From the NCBI GenBank assembly GCA_025201765.1, contig MU623341.1:248001-312000 (forward strand): 64,000 nucleotides of DNA. Direction: 5' to 3'. Of the stretch, positions 1 to 12,000 are shown piece by piece. Source of the DNA: Daldinia sp. FL1419 (taxonomy: Eukaryota > Ascomycota > Sordariomycetes > Xylariales > Hypoxylaceae). The notes under the pieces are model-generated. The model searched no databases. It saw only the letters and a program-made list of their open reading frames with translations, and had not been told where the DNA came from. Every line of letters begins with the position of its first letter. Position 1 is the first letter of the stretch. Made by a program: the position numbers and the translations under genes.

Positions 1-859
1 AAAAGGTGAACTCAAAATATTTCATGTGTTCTTTAGTCAGAGGGGAGGGATATGAAGAGGGTTTGTGCTGGCTCATCTAGTCCTCGAAGTAAAAGCATGT
101 TGATGACACTTATGACTTCTGGACGATCCTTAAGTCGATCTGTCAAGCGACATCAGAGTCCTATTGGATTTAATTTCATAGTAGTTGCAGGGGTTTCCTA
201 CGCGCTCCAAATGTAGTCAGACGAGGTTGCAAGGTGTCGTCCTACTACCTTATAACTACCTATCCACCTCCTTAGGAGGTAGGCATATTGTAATGGAGGT
301 TCGCAAGTACCTAGGATGTGGACAGGACATCCTTTCCCCACTATCGTAGAAGTAACACTGCAGAGAGAAAAGAATAAAATAAAAATAGAGACATAAATCC
401 ATTGCTTCAACTTTATAGCCTGATATGCTAACTTGTTACTTGTATCCTAGTATATGATCTACGATCATAAGTCTTTCTAAGATTCTCATCCTTCTCAATA
501 CATACTTCCCCTATATCAGGGAATAAGTGGAGACTAGTCAGGAAAAGGAGGATAGCCCCACGATTGTAGATATATAAAGGGCGCTGCGCGCTTTAGCTGC
601 TATTATGCTAGTCTCATATTTATATAGTTACCTCCTCGCAGTAGCTTTGCTGCTGCTTCTCAACTATCACTATCACTCTACGTAGACACGACTTACTGTT
701 GCTTAGGATAGCGGATGAGAATTAAAGTAAATGCCTCGGACGCCGTAAGTTTTCTTAAAGTTATATGTTGAAATATTATTGGTATAAATGAAGAAAAATA
801 AAATTATTTAGTTTAGAATAAAATTTGACATACTGTATTAATTAAATATTAATCACAGT
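1..859. other. Gene-free left edge
   Basis: No reading frame here looks like protein. The DNA becomes strongly A+T-rich at about 735-860, just before the polyketide synthase relic. A 70-aa minus-strand frame at 198-410 starts with a hydrophobic stretch but has no other support. Confidence 0.5.
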
Positions 860-1472
860 TCTCTCTATTTCATTAGTCAAGCCACAACCGTCCGTAATTG
901 ATCCAAACGGAGGCCGTGTCACGAGAGACGAAGAGCCTGCATCAGGTCGAGTTATCCCGCTGCCCTGGCAAAGTTATGGCCAGGTTCTCATAGGCCTACG
1001 GTCGGAATTACATCTCGACGACCCGAACAACCGTACGAACTGGCGTCGTGACCGCCACATAGGCATGTATCACAACGTGCGGCCTGATAATGAAGGCGGT
1101 GCTGGGAAAGGTGCTTCTCAATCAAACGCCGGGACGCTTTTCCTGGACCGGGTCCTTAGCGTAGCAGACGAAGGCGGAGAAGTAGCAAAAAGCTATTAGC
1201 TCAGCCCGAGAACACGGTATTCCTAGCGCGAGGGGTCGGCAAAAAGATTTATGAGTTTATATTAGAGCTGGTGAAAGACGGCGAGGAAATTGACACGAGC
1301 TCTACACTCTCTCGGATAGGACTAGACTCACTTATGGCCATCGAACTAAGGAGATGGTTGAGACGAGTGGTTGGGGGTTGTGATAAGTGTATTGGAAATC
1401 ATGGGTTCGGGGTCTTTAATACAGCTAGCTAGATTGACAACGGATAAACTTGTTGAGAAGCTGGCACTGTAA
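860..1472 (+). pseudogene. Relic of the C-terminus of a highly reducing polyketide synthase
   Basis: Three consecutive reading frames together spell the end of a fungal highly reducing type I polyketide synthase. Frame one (about 860-1199) reads QVLIGLRSELHLDDPNNRTN followed by WRRDRHIGMYHN, the linker between ketoreductase and acyl carrier protein, and ends at TAG 1197-1199. Frame two (from about 1190) reads FLARGVGKKIYEF and then the carrier motif GLDSLMAIELRRW; its serine codon at 1328-1330 would carry the phosphopantetheine arm. A third frame starts after the G-run at about 1373-1377, reads ISVLEIMGSGSL, and ends at TAA 1470-1472. Two frameshifts and the absence of any upstream KS, AT, DH or KR sequence make this a dead fragment. 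The family assignment rests on motif order and is strong; the original product cannot be inferred. Confidence 0.85.
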
Positions 1473-2407
1473 TTAGTTCAATGGCAGAAGAAGAAAAAAG
1501 AAGATACCAAGGGGTCACCTCATTTTGCTACTCTTTTTCGATACAAGACTATTAGGACCCCTATAACCCCTATATGCTCGTGCTCACTCTTTGTAAATGG
1601 TAACTTGGGCTGGTATGGCCGAAAACAATGAACCCAGGGCAGTGCCAGAGGCTCACCCTTGGCTCAGGTTAAAGCAGGCAAGGGCTCAGGGGGGCCCAAG
1701 GCAACTCGGGTTTATTGACAACAATGGTAATTTCCCAGGGCCACCGTTGGGCGATGCACATAACTGTTCTTGGATTGCTTATGGGGGTAGATACCTACCT
1801 CCCTAAAATGGCCACTAGATTTTATGGTATACCTTGGATATTTCAGAAAATAGAGATTCCAAACATTTCAATTGGGTTAGAAAAGGAATCATATTTTATT
1901 GTTTCATTTAGACCATTATGAGCTCTACAGATTCCACGGGCCTCAGCGAGGAAAAAGTAGAATACCGCGTAATTTATTCATGCTTCGATTATTACCTAGG
2001 CAGTGATGTAGATACTTCACACAAGACTTAACTTCCAACTCATTCGTTAAAGAGTGTCTATTCTTTGTGAGAACCTACGTAAACCTGTTGTTCTTCTGAA
2101 CGATATAGAAACAAAGTTACTGCTCAGCACAGAAAACAGGTATGAAACAATCGTCAGTATGTAGCAATGCATACCTTGAAGTCTAACAATAAGCTTGTAA
2201 GAAAATTGTAAGTTAGATCTATGTTTGATTTTGAATTATATATATCGCGATATCCGATCGTATTGCTTCAGTTTCGGACATCATTAGCATCATTCGAAAA
2301 TATCTAAGATACACAAACACCAATCGTGATACCAACCCCTACTAATACCCAAAACACCGAAATTCCAAGCAGCATAATATCAGTTTCTTATACCTCAACT
2401 AAAAACC
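1473..2407. other. Intergenic, no gene seen
   Basis: There are two overlapping 68-69 aa frames at about 1597-1921 with no recognisable features. An A+T-rich stretch at about 2225-2250 (TATATATATCG) could serve as the core promoter of the small ORF that follows. Confidence 0.5.
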
Positions 2408-2605
2408 ATGTCTTCTTCCGGTCATCAAAGCTCAGGCAGTGGCAGCTCAGGATCCGGTAGCGGGGGTCAAGGCTCTTCGGCTTCTACCGGCGGCTTGCAC
2501 CCAGGAAACTTTGTTTACGATTGGGCAGAGAAGAAGAGCCCCATCAAGTCCGGCGGCTCAGACGCTTTCATGGGCTCCACCGGTGATAAAGGCAAGAAGA
2601 AGTAA
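2408..2605 (+). CDS. Small Ser/Gly-rich hypothetical protein, 65 aa
   Basis: This is an intronless 65-codon frame starting ATGTCTTCTTCC with A at position -3. Residues 1-30 are almost entirely Ser, Gly, Gln and His. The second half is less biased (HPGNFVYDWAEKKSPIK, then GSDAFMGSTGDKGKKK) and ends in a basic tail. I see no signal peptide, membrane segment or cysteine. The non-repetitive half looks like selected protein sequence rather than chance translation, and the leader upstream has a TATA-like run about 170 bp away. It stands alone in decayed DNA between two relics, so it could be a real small gene or a chance frame. Its function is unknown. Confidence 0.5.
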   Translation: MSSSGHQSSGSGSSGSGSGGQGSSASTGGLHPGNFVYDWAEKKSPIKSGGSDAFMGSTGDKGKKK

Positions 2606-5135
2606 GCTCTACACCTAGTATGGTTTTCTCCTAGTATATTCTTCTCTCCTCGTTCGTAGGCTAGTACCTATGTTCTGAGATGCGAGTAAACGCTTGGCCT
2701 AGCGAAGCGTTTAGGCGTTTAGTATACTAGGTTACTCTAAACGGAACATAAACATGATTGATAGATAGCCAACCTTGCAACGACTCAACTTGACAGTTCC
2801 ATTGGACATGTCGCCGTAGTAACTCAACCGAGTAACTATCATGATTTTAGATGTTGCATATATAGAAGAATAATCAGTTGTGTATGTGAAGCCTTGTAGT
2901 TCCATAGTAATAAAAGTTCCTAACGAAACAAAAGAAGCTGTTTCCTGGCTTCCTGGTTTACAATGCGGCAATTAAGTCTTCGTGAGGTAAACTATCAGTA
3001 TTTGCATTGCTAAAATACTCACGATCTAATATTAACTATTCCGTCTTTGATTGGCCTATCGAGCTTATAGTAAAAGAGGTACATAATTATAACTCTAAGC
3101 GGCGTGTTGTGTTCAATACCTTCTTCAATTTACATATTTTTTATGTGCCCACGTAACTAATTGTTCTTGCAGCCCGTAGGTAAACGTAACTATATGATGC
3201 TAATACTACCCACGCACTTACTAATTTGCAACATGTAATTAGGGGGCCAGAACAGAGACGGCAGAGGTAGTAATTGACGTGCTATCCAAGCAGGCTTTAT
3301 GGTGCTTCTAATTTCTATTCGCAAATCTTAGGGTGGGTTGTACACTGCAATGGCACCATACAGGATGGCATGGAAAGCATGAGCTTCGAAAGGGTATGTG
3401 CATACATAAAATAAGCATTCAGCCGCAGAAGCCACCGCGAGAGTTCAAACAAATGAATGACTTATTACGCGCATGGTTGAATGGACCCCAAGTCTTCACA
3501 AGTGACTCAAGCCTGCCTACACTAATAAATAGCCCCCAAAATAAAGCAAGGATAGGACGGCATTTATCATTAGGAATCGCGGACTTAGGTATTTTTAGAC
3601 AAAGTTTATGTATATACGTAGCGGTCCTGCGTTTGTAGGTGCTCTATGCCCAGGGGAACCCCGTAGACTACGAATAGGGCCGGCAAGGAGCTACAAGGAG
3701 AGACGTGTTGGACAAAGTACCTAACCTAGATAATATGGCTACGTGCAGTGCCATACTTCCACAACGAGGAATCCTGCATTAAGTGGTCTATGCTCGAGGC
3801 CAACCCGCGTCGAATATGCATGGAAGGATGCTGTAACGCGTGGTTAGTAACCAGGTCTTTTCCAAGATACCGGCCGAGGGAATAATCATCTTATTGATTC
3901 GGAAGATATGGAGTAAGACAGTCGAATTGTGGAGATGACTCAACGTATTACAACATACATGAGCCCGTCGGTCGTCGGAAGACTGCAGCTTGGAGGCGTT
4001 GATGCGCGGTAGGCCGGAGAGTTGCTGCTATGATAAACATGCCTATATCCCCTTTCGTTGCGGTTGACTCTTGCCAGCGTGTGCTGGGTGGGAACTTTTG
4101 TTTCGCCCGACACAGGAAGCATCATACTTGAGGTATGACTGACATGTCTATCTTGCCTTACATTGCCTAGTATCAATATAGAAGTCTATAGAAACCTCAC
4201 GACGTCTGCCTGATCCAGCCCTAGGTTCCAATTATATGGTGCACTAAATTAGCTTCATCTAAGATAAAATAAATGTAGATTCAATAGTTGGACATACTAG
4301 AGGCTAGAAGAAATTATAAACAAACATTCCATCTTAGAGGCTTCTTTGATAGCGACGCATGTCTCATACTGAATGGTACGGTATAAGCCACGATAAAAAA
4401 GGAATGGTCCCCTCTACTTAAACGTCATGATACGCTGGTTCGCGGTATTTCAGGAAGTATAAGTCGTATTGATGTTTAAATAGAATCTTTCAGGTATGAG
4501 GCGCTTCATCAGATTCGTAGGGGTATGGATGCTCTGGTTGAGCTTACGATATAGTTGGTATTGGGCAATCAACTTGAGGGATTTTACAACATGTATCTTC
4601 CATCTATATAGACATACGCTAATTAAGACAGTAGAAGCCCCGAGATAATATGTCTATGACGTTGGAGGGCTTAGGCAGATGTCTGGGGGTATTTCTGGGT
4701 AAGGTGATAAGAGACTTATTAGGTTACCGGGTTTCTGGGAAGGGAGAAAACGTCAGCACATTGTAAACCCCGAGGGGATAGTAGGCTTATAAAAGTTGAC
4801 ACACACTCATTGGCTAGTTTACATGCGTCCCCGAAGCGGATCGGTCGGATCGGTAGGAAGCTTGCGTAAGTGCCCGGACCGGCTGCTTGCGAGTGTGTCC
4901 GTGTCAAGGATTTTAGCCGGAAGGACCACGGCATTTAACAGCCATGTTGGCATGTCAGTGTGGGGATAAGCATCTAACGTCTGGTGATGGGTTAAAAAGA
5001 ACGTTACGTATCGTCATGTGTGAGACATCTGTATGATTGATCCATCGTAGCTAGGATCGACGCTAGGAATACATGTAAATCAGTCGAGCACAGCCCATTG
5101 TAGATCCTACGTGGTTATGGAGGATAGTCGACATC
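2606..5135. other. Gene-poor region
   Basis: No frame above about 100 codons looks coding. The 101-aa plus-strand frame at 3333-3638 and the minus-strand frames near 3.9-4.9 kb have no domain signatures and atypical composition for this fungus. An A/T-rich, CpG-containing mosaic suggests old decayed sequence. Confidence 0.5.
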
Positions 5136-6058
5136 TTGGGGTTTGCCCTAATTTATACTGTAGAAAGTCGGCAACACACACTTACACATCTCCAACGCAG
5201 TAAGCATCCGTCGGATTTTGTGGCAAAGTGCAGGACGGGTGGCTTGGAAGGATTGGGGATGATACGCTGTAATGAGCACCCTCTATCTAACGATGGGGTT
5301 AATGACCAGTTACTTGACGACGGGAATGAAGTACGTGAAGAAGAAAGCGAAGATGTACGAGGAAGTACACAACTCGGATCACTCGGTGGCCGTGCGTTTT
5401 TGAATCTTACCACACTCCATCGAGGGAGATAATCAAGGCCCTGATATTGAACATTTATGGGTGGTAGCTGAATATTCGGTAAGTAATATGTCGTACAAGA
5501 AATACTTGAAATATGGTAACGCTCGAGCCTATCGGGAAGATCGTACCGGAACTTGCCATTATTCTCGGGTCGAGACGCTTCAATTCTGCTACGTGTGTAT
5601 AAGTGGACATGGATGATGGCACTCGTTTGATGTTTGAATAAATAGCAGGTACCCATAGAGACGGACCGATGGAAAGTATGCGACTTATCACTTTTATTTT
5701 GTTTTCGATGGATAGATAGCTCAAACGCATGTACGAATGCAGAATGCATGTATACTACCTTACTACCTTGCGGTGAAGGATCCAACGAATCCTGCTCGCT
5801 GTTCAGGTGTTCCAGATCGGCAAACCTTTGGCACGCGGTGGACATAAATATCATAACCGATATATGGTCGGGCTGTACGTCAGATGGGTTGCAGTCAAGG
5901 AAGCTCCGGGGCTGCGTCGAGAGACATGTTTTGAAAACCCGGACAAGCATTGGAATCCTACGTTCATCCTACAAAACTTGGACGGAGCCTGGAAGCTTAG
6001 AGCTTATCCGCCCACATCTTATTTCGAGTGGCGTTCTAAATGCCGTGATGCTGCCTAA
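5136..6058 (+). pseudogene. Unrecognised protein-like relic or poorly resolved split gene
   Basis: Three adjacent plus-strand frames have protein-like composition but do not join into one ORF. They are 5136-5432 (98 codons, with an acidic Asp/Glu-rich segment), a frame through about 5410-5610 reading GPDIEHLWVVAEYS and then YKKYLKYGNARAYRED, and 5807-6058 reading YHNRYMVGLYVRWVAVKEAP and ending SYFEWRSKCRDAA. A GTAAGT donor occurs inside the middle frame at about 5480, and a TTCAG acceptor lies at 5802-5806 directly before the third frame. Joining them in phase would give a spliced product, but the first and middle frames still need a frameshift. I do not recognise the family. It could be a decayed gene, a small multi-exon gene or chance; the 265-codon antisense frame over the same span looks like a shadow. 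Confidence 0.25.
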
Positions 6059-9000
6059 TAGATAGTAGAAATGACATAAAAATGAAGGATATTGCTCGAG
6101 GCAGAAAAGACAGACGGCTTAGAAGAAACACATCGGCCGAGAGAACATATGGGGGGTGATGTTTCTTTGGCCCCCCACCACCTTACTTTTGCCAAATTAC
6201 CTCCTAAGGTACTATCACATATATTATCTTACTATGCTTTCAAAGAACATTTATTATATTGGTAAAATGCTTTGGTAAGAGGCTGGCGCCATAGTTCTGT
6301 GAGATAGGCACTTATATTTGGGAATGGCGCAGTTTCTGATGCAACTATCATCTCACCCCAGTGCGATGTTATATCTACATCTTTTGCACATATTATTAGG
6401 TATCACGTACCTAGCTGCCTACCTACCTAGGTACTACATAGGTAACCTAGTAATGAACCCCGCCACTATAAAGTTCACAGTTCACAATGCAAGCTTTTGA
6501 TTAAGGCCTTTGGATTTATTAACAGCACAGCTGACAGATTACGAAGTAAATATTAATCACGCTAATTTCTGCAAGATAATATTGTTGTAGATAATAGTTA
6601 GTAGTTATATATTAGGTTAGTATATTGTTGACCCTGTCGTTTCTCGCGTGCCGTTGGAACACTAGTACGGAATTACCAACCGGATTGGAATAGATATAGG
6701 CACTATGTAGGTTCATCCACGAGATCACGACCTCCACCTGCGGGTTGCGCTATCCTTTGAGCAATATCAAATTCCGCGCGTTTCTGTTCGTCCGCCACCC
6801 TTAGGGGTCCAGCCCCCTTTATAACTATTCTCTCCTTTCCGGGCTACCGGTAACTAATTCTACGTAAAACACTATCGATGGACGACTCTTTTGTCGATAT
6901 ATCAAAACTTCATAGCTCGTAAGTTGGTGACATGACACCTTGCCTGATGCACAAGGAATTATAATAAGTTGATGGGAAATTCTCCCCCCTTGCCGTCCCC
7001 CATCGGAAAGAGGGGGGGAAAAACATTTCGTGGACGTGCTACCTGCAACACGTTTACACCACAAATCTCCGAGGTTTAATTTTTTGAAACATCGGTATAC
7101 CCATTGTCGCAAACCTTATGAGCCTGCCTCTGCAGACTGATTTGGGTTCGGTATGATTATACGTGCTTCTAATGATATGTTATATGATGTGTATGGAGAA
7201 GAGCAATAGATAATAGTTAACCGAATAATCATCTCGAATACCGACATTGATCTTGGGAAAGCCTAAAGATAGAGGGATACCAATATATAACAATAACATA
7301 ATCGTACAGATGCAGTAATGTTGTGTCGCGGGGGCCTAGAAAGCCTGGAAAGCCTAGAATGCTTCATTATTCTTCAAGATTTCAGACCCTGGTTCAGGGG
7401 TGCATATATGTATAACCTAGCTGTTTTTTTCTTGGACTCCCCGGAGCGAGCTGCACGCAAACATATTCAAACATTGACAGGGGCCAAAACTAGACTTATC
7501 CGAGCTTAGCTCGGCTTAGAGAATTAGGTAGCTGTAAATTAGCTCTATTACCTTTCTCGTAGCCCCCAGCTTATATGGGGCGATGTGCAGCGATGTGCAG
7601 CGATGTGCTACAGTTGGTACGAACTACAAACTTCACAAGCCGACCTAATTATGCCCAGGCTATGTGGATGTTTATGTGGGTAATTTAAAGGCAAGGGTAG
7701 CCAGAATAGCCAGGGTAGGTGGTACCCATACTTTTCAAGGTGGGATGTACCCTGCTATTCATCCATACATAGTAACTTGTAGGTAATAGAAGTCGCAAGT
7801 CGCAAAAAAAAAGAAGCGGTTGAAGGTTACTTTAAATGTATCAATTCCTACGCTCTCGCGCGTTGCCGACAAGCTAAAAGTAGAACACCATTTTTGTTCT
7901 ATCTGGCAGTATTTTCCTCTTCTTCCCTTCGCTTATGCCTGTTCTTCTTCTTCTCCAATATCTACCTAGGTATCCTTCCAATTCCTCTTTACTTACGTAG
8001 CTCGATGATTGGCGATATTGGACAACCGATAAAACGTCATTAGTCTTTTCCGCCCTTCGCAACAAACAAAATATGATATCTTAACAGATTAGAAAACAAA
8101 CTCGTCTTCTGCTTGAAGAAACCCGGAAAGAAAGCACCTAACCTAGCTGACCCGGTGGCACCTTTGCTTCTCTTTTTTTTTCCTGATCAATAATAGGGTA
8201 CGTTGGCTGGTTCGCACGTCCGCCAATTGCTATTTTGCTTGTTTTAATTGTCTTCATCGGCTTCTTTACGGGTACCCGGATCGCGAGATCTTGTATCTGG
8301 TATTGTTATCTACCTACTTACCTTGATCTGCTCTTTTCACTTCTACATGTGAACCCCCCTTGTCGACAGGGGCTAGCTCATTTCTTGAAGCCTTATTAAC
8401 CATAATTTTCACAAAATAGGGGAAAGCAAGCATCCGCGAAGTGTGAATTATCTCGTGTCTGGCTAAGTGGTCAATCAAATTGCCCAATTCATCCCCAATT
8501 GATTACACTGGTTTTTTCATCACGTCACATGCCATCACACTGATGATTTACCGTGTCACTCTCAAGGATCCTATTCTTTCTCTCTCTTCCCCAATTTTAT
8601 CCCATTTTCGTTTCTTGACTAGCCATCAAACATGTCTTGTTGCGACACTTGACTCATGAAGAAGCCCCCAGAGTCTCAAGTTAGAGATAGTTTCCATTTG
8701 TACATGCCTTCACCCAAGTCTTGACTCGCTTAGGTTGTCCCCAGTCTCCCCGCGGAATTTTTTTTACCTGAGAGCTGTCATTCGTTCGATTTACTAGTGA
8801 TCTTCGTATTCTTCTCTCTTTGAACCAACGTTTCAGTGCAATCCTTTCTAAACTATCGTTTTTATCCCCTTGCTCTTTTACCTTGAGATTTTATCCATTA
8901 ATATCCTGTATTATTATAGCTTCTGCCGCTCGATAATTCGAATATTGTGTTTTGAGCCGCTAGGGCCTTCTTTGCAGACGGCGAGTCTGCAGCCCTTCAT

Positions 9001-9096
9001 TTCAACCTGTCGCCATACCCTAGTCAGGGCGACCTCCCGGGGTCTGCCGTTACAACGGACATTCCGATTGAGACCTTCCAAGCACGCGACTCCACA
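6059..9096. other. Intergenic, promoter side of the 1254-aa protein gene
   Basis: No gene was recognised in these 3 kb. The region has short TACCTAGG-type runs at about 6407-6452, three tandem copies of CGATGTGCAG at 7581-7608, and a pyrimidine-rich leader (many CT and T tracts, about 8100-9096) of the kind common in fungal 5' regions. Confidence 0.5.
7581..7608. repeat. Three tandem copies of a 10-mer
   Basis: CGATGTGCAG occurs twice perfectly and then a third time as CGATGTGC. It lies in non-coding DNA, and no function is apparent. Confidence 0.8.
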
Positions 9097-12000
9097 ATGT
9101 CGAGCTCTTCCTCAGTTGCTGTCACGAATTCTTCACGACATGTTCGTTCTAGAACCCAGAGCATCTCGAGTGACCGTCCATCTACGACCGGACACAACCT
9201 AATGTCGCCCCCTCTCTCTGTGTCGCCTGAGGCGGTGTTTATCGCTGCATCTGCTGCATCGCAAATCGTCACTAATGATCATGACAGCCATTCTGAGACA
9301 TGGTATGATCAAGTGGGAATCGAACCCTCGGAGGAGACAGCCTTAGTTTCGCCGGGTGCTCTCCAACTCGCCAACAACTTTATAGACCAGCTCCTCTTCA
9401 GTATCATCTCTACTGCGAAGTCTACTTCATTGTCGGCGCTGCGGCCGGCCGTTAGCGAAGTTCTGAAGCCGAAACTGGCCAAAGATGCTATCAACAATGC
9501 GGACGAGGAGCTCCGTGAGTACCTAGGTGGCGGCGAGGTTGAAGACCTGGTACAATCTCCGAATACCGATTCGCCTGCCGATTGGGATCTAGAATTAGTG
9601 TGGAAAAGGACGAGATTGCGATGCATGGTTTATTCGTCCTTAGGTGATATGGAGGAAGAGGATGAAGACTACTATATGGAGCAAGAACATCTCAGAGGCG
9701 AGTCGGACGACATGATGTCTGATATTGTATCCCCAGCGGTTGCCATTTTCTTAACTTCAATTCTTGAATTCATGGGTGAGCAGGTTCTCGTCATATCTGG
9801 ACAGGCAGCTTTCAACCGACTACGCGTCAAGTATGAGAAAGAGCTGAAAGAAGGAACGCGGATACGCGGCGAATTGTTTGAACGCCTTGTTGTTGAGGAG
9901 TTGGACATGGAGCGTGTTGCTTTGGATCGAACTCTCGGCCGACTCTGGCGTTCTTGGAAGAAGAGGATTCGGTCGCCAACTGAGCCTAATTATTCTCGTC
10001 CTTTCTCGCGTAGTTCTTCGAGCACATCGGGCGCACACAATCAGCGACGTGGCAGCGCTGCCACAGATCACGTCCAGTCGCTTCGGACACCTAGGGATTC
10101 GGATCCTTCGCTTGAAGTACAAGAAGAGCAGGATGGAGAGGTAGCTCGAGGAGGAGCGGACCAGAAACCCGACCCGAAACCGAGTTTGAAGGCCGATCCA
10201 GCTGATATGCCTCTGCCGGACAGTGATATTGAGGCCATATATAGCGATGAGGAGGAAAGCGAAGAAGAGAAAGAAAACGTTAGCCGACCAAAGAGTTTAA
10301 TCTTACTATCTTCGTCAACAAAGGATAGACTAGCGTCTCTTCGACTTTCCCTAACGGGTACGTCGGTTCGTCGTGTACGCTCTCTTCCTCCGCGCAGACG
10401 CCCTCGGTACCCCTCTACCGCAGCTTCCAATCTCAAAGTTGAAGCCCAGCCTGACAGAAACGTAACCAAAGACAAAGAAAGTTTAGCAGATGAGTCGAAG
10501 ATAACCGATGACGTTTCCACAAAGGAGATCAAAAATGGAGATGTAAACGAGAGTAACCCAACGCTGGAGCGGAAATCGATACCAGATGGTTTAATTCCAG
10601 TTGCTGCCAATGACACCACACCCACAATATCGACGCGGGCCAGTAGCGTTACCCCTCTAACTGAAATCGAAGAAGATGAGATTGAGGAGTTTGCTGAAGA
10701 GCCTGAGATATTAACATCGTCAAGGATCTCTATTGGGGGAAGAAGTTCCTCACCTTCCACCTCTGACTCTGGTAGACCCACTCCTCTCGTGCCTGTAAGG
10801 ACGAATAGCATTCGGTCCGTACGGATTATCGAAGTACAAAGCCCTCGTAGCCCGACTGCCGGTTCACGAGCAAGTTCTATGGATTTCCAGGATCCCGCAG
10901 TAGTTGCCCGTAGGATTTCTACACCCCCTATTGTCGAGGAGAATGATTCGAAAGCGCCGCCTGAGAAGAAGAATGCTGTTGTTCTTCAAAGGTCATTTGA
11001 CGAATCTCAGGAGACTAATTCTGGACCCGTTCCACCCGCTCGGAACCCAAGTCCCTTGAGAAGTGTTCACTCTCAAGCAGTATACGAACTTGCAGCGCCC
11101 GTTACTACTAAGGTATCAATTGTGAGCGGTCCTACCACAGAGGTACCTCCGGAAGAAAAGCCCGCGCCTCCCTTAAAATCTTCAAGGAACCCGCCGATGC
11201 CCACATTACCCGAGAGGAGCACAAGCCGACCTATATATGGGCGATCGAGCTCCAACGATGCTGCGTCGAATGCATCCGCACGTCGTGGCACGCCGGAATC
11301 ACCGAAGATGCCACGCCCTCTACCGAATGACTCACCCTCTTCCACATCAGCTAAATTCAAAGCTATCCGTACCTCGGAGGATGGAAGCCCCCGGCGTTCC
11401 GAGGATAGAGCCCGCGATTTCGAGCAATTAATCCATAGCCAGGAGACCTTACAGTATACCCTTACCCCAGAAAACATGCGCGACATTGATGTAAGTCTCT
11501 CTCATACACTGGTCATAAAACTGAGTCTAATAAATAAATAGTCCACTTCGTCTCAGCACACTGGAAGCCCCAAACCCAACAAACATACCGAGCGCTCACG
11601 ATCTTCATCGATTAAGAGGACTGCGTCGATTTCGAAGCAGACCAACTTAGGTTCAAACCCTCTAGGTTCTCATCCTCCTACGGACATCCCTTTTACTGGA
11701 AAGTTTTCCGAGGTGATCTCAAGTGCGCCCGCTCCGGTTCCACCAAAGAGTCGATCAGGTCCGTTAGCGCAAGCCAGGGAGGCGCGAATTCCCCGGGAGT
11801 CGTTACAGGATTTTGCTGATTTCATACGATCCACAGGACCTCCTAGTGACCGCAGTGTTCAACATACCCGAGGACATGCAGCTTCGATTTCGACTATCCG
11901 AGGCCCTCCGGGTCATAAACACGTGAAGAAGAGTGCAAGCATCGACAGCCGCCAAACCAGTTTGAGCAACCGATCACACCTCCAGGCTAGGGACGCTACG

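Noticed and set aside
3333..3638. Possible second polyketide synthase relic (a WVVHCNGTI-like string near 3332-3358)
   Set aside because: Only a few residues resemble a dehydratase-domain motif; there is no continuing homology in any frame.
5153..5950. 265-codon minus-strand open frame
   Set aside because: No domain or motif, composition unlike the real genes here, and protein-like frames lie on the other strand.
10068..10811. 247-codon minus-strand frame inside the 1254-aa protein gene
   Set aside because: An antisense shadow of a Ser/Glu-rich coding exon; its Ser/Leu-rich composition follows from that.
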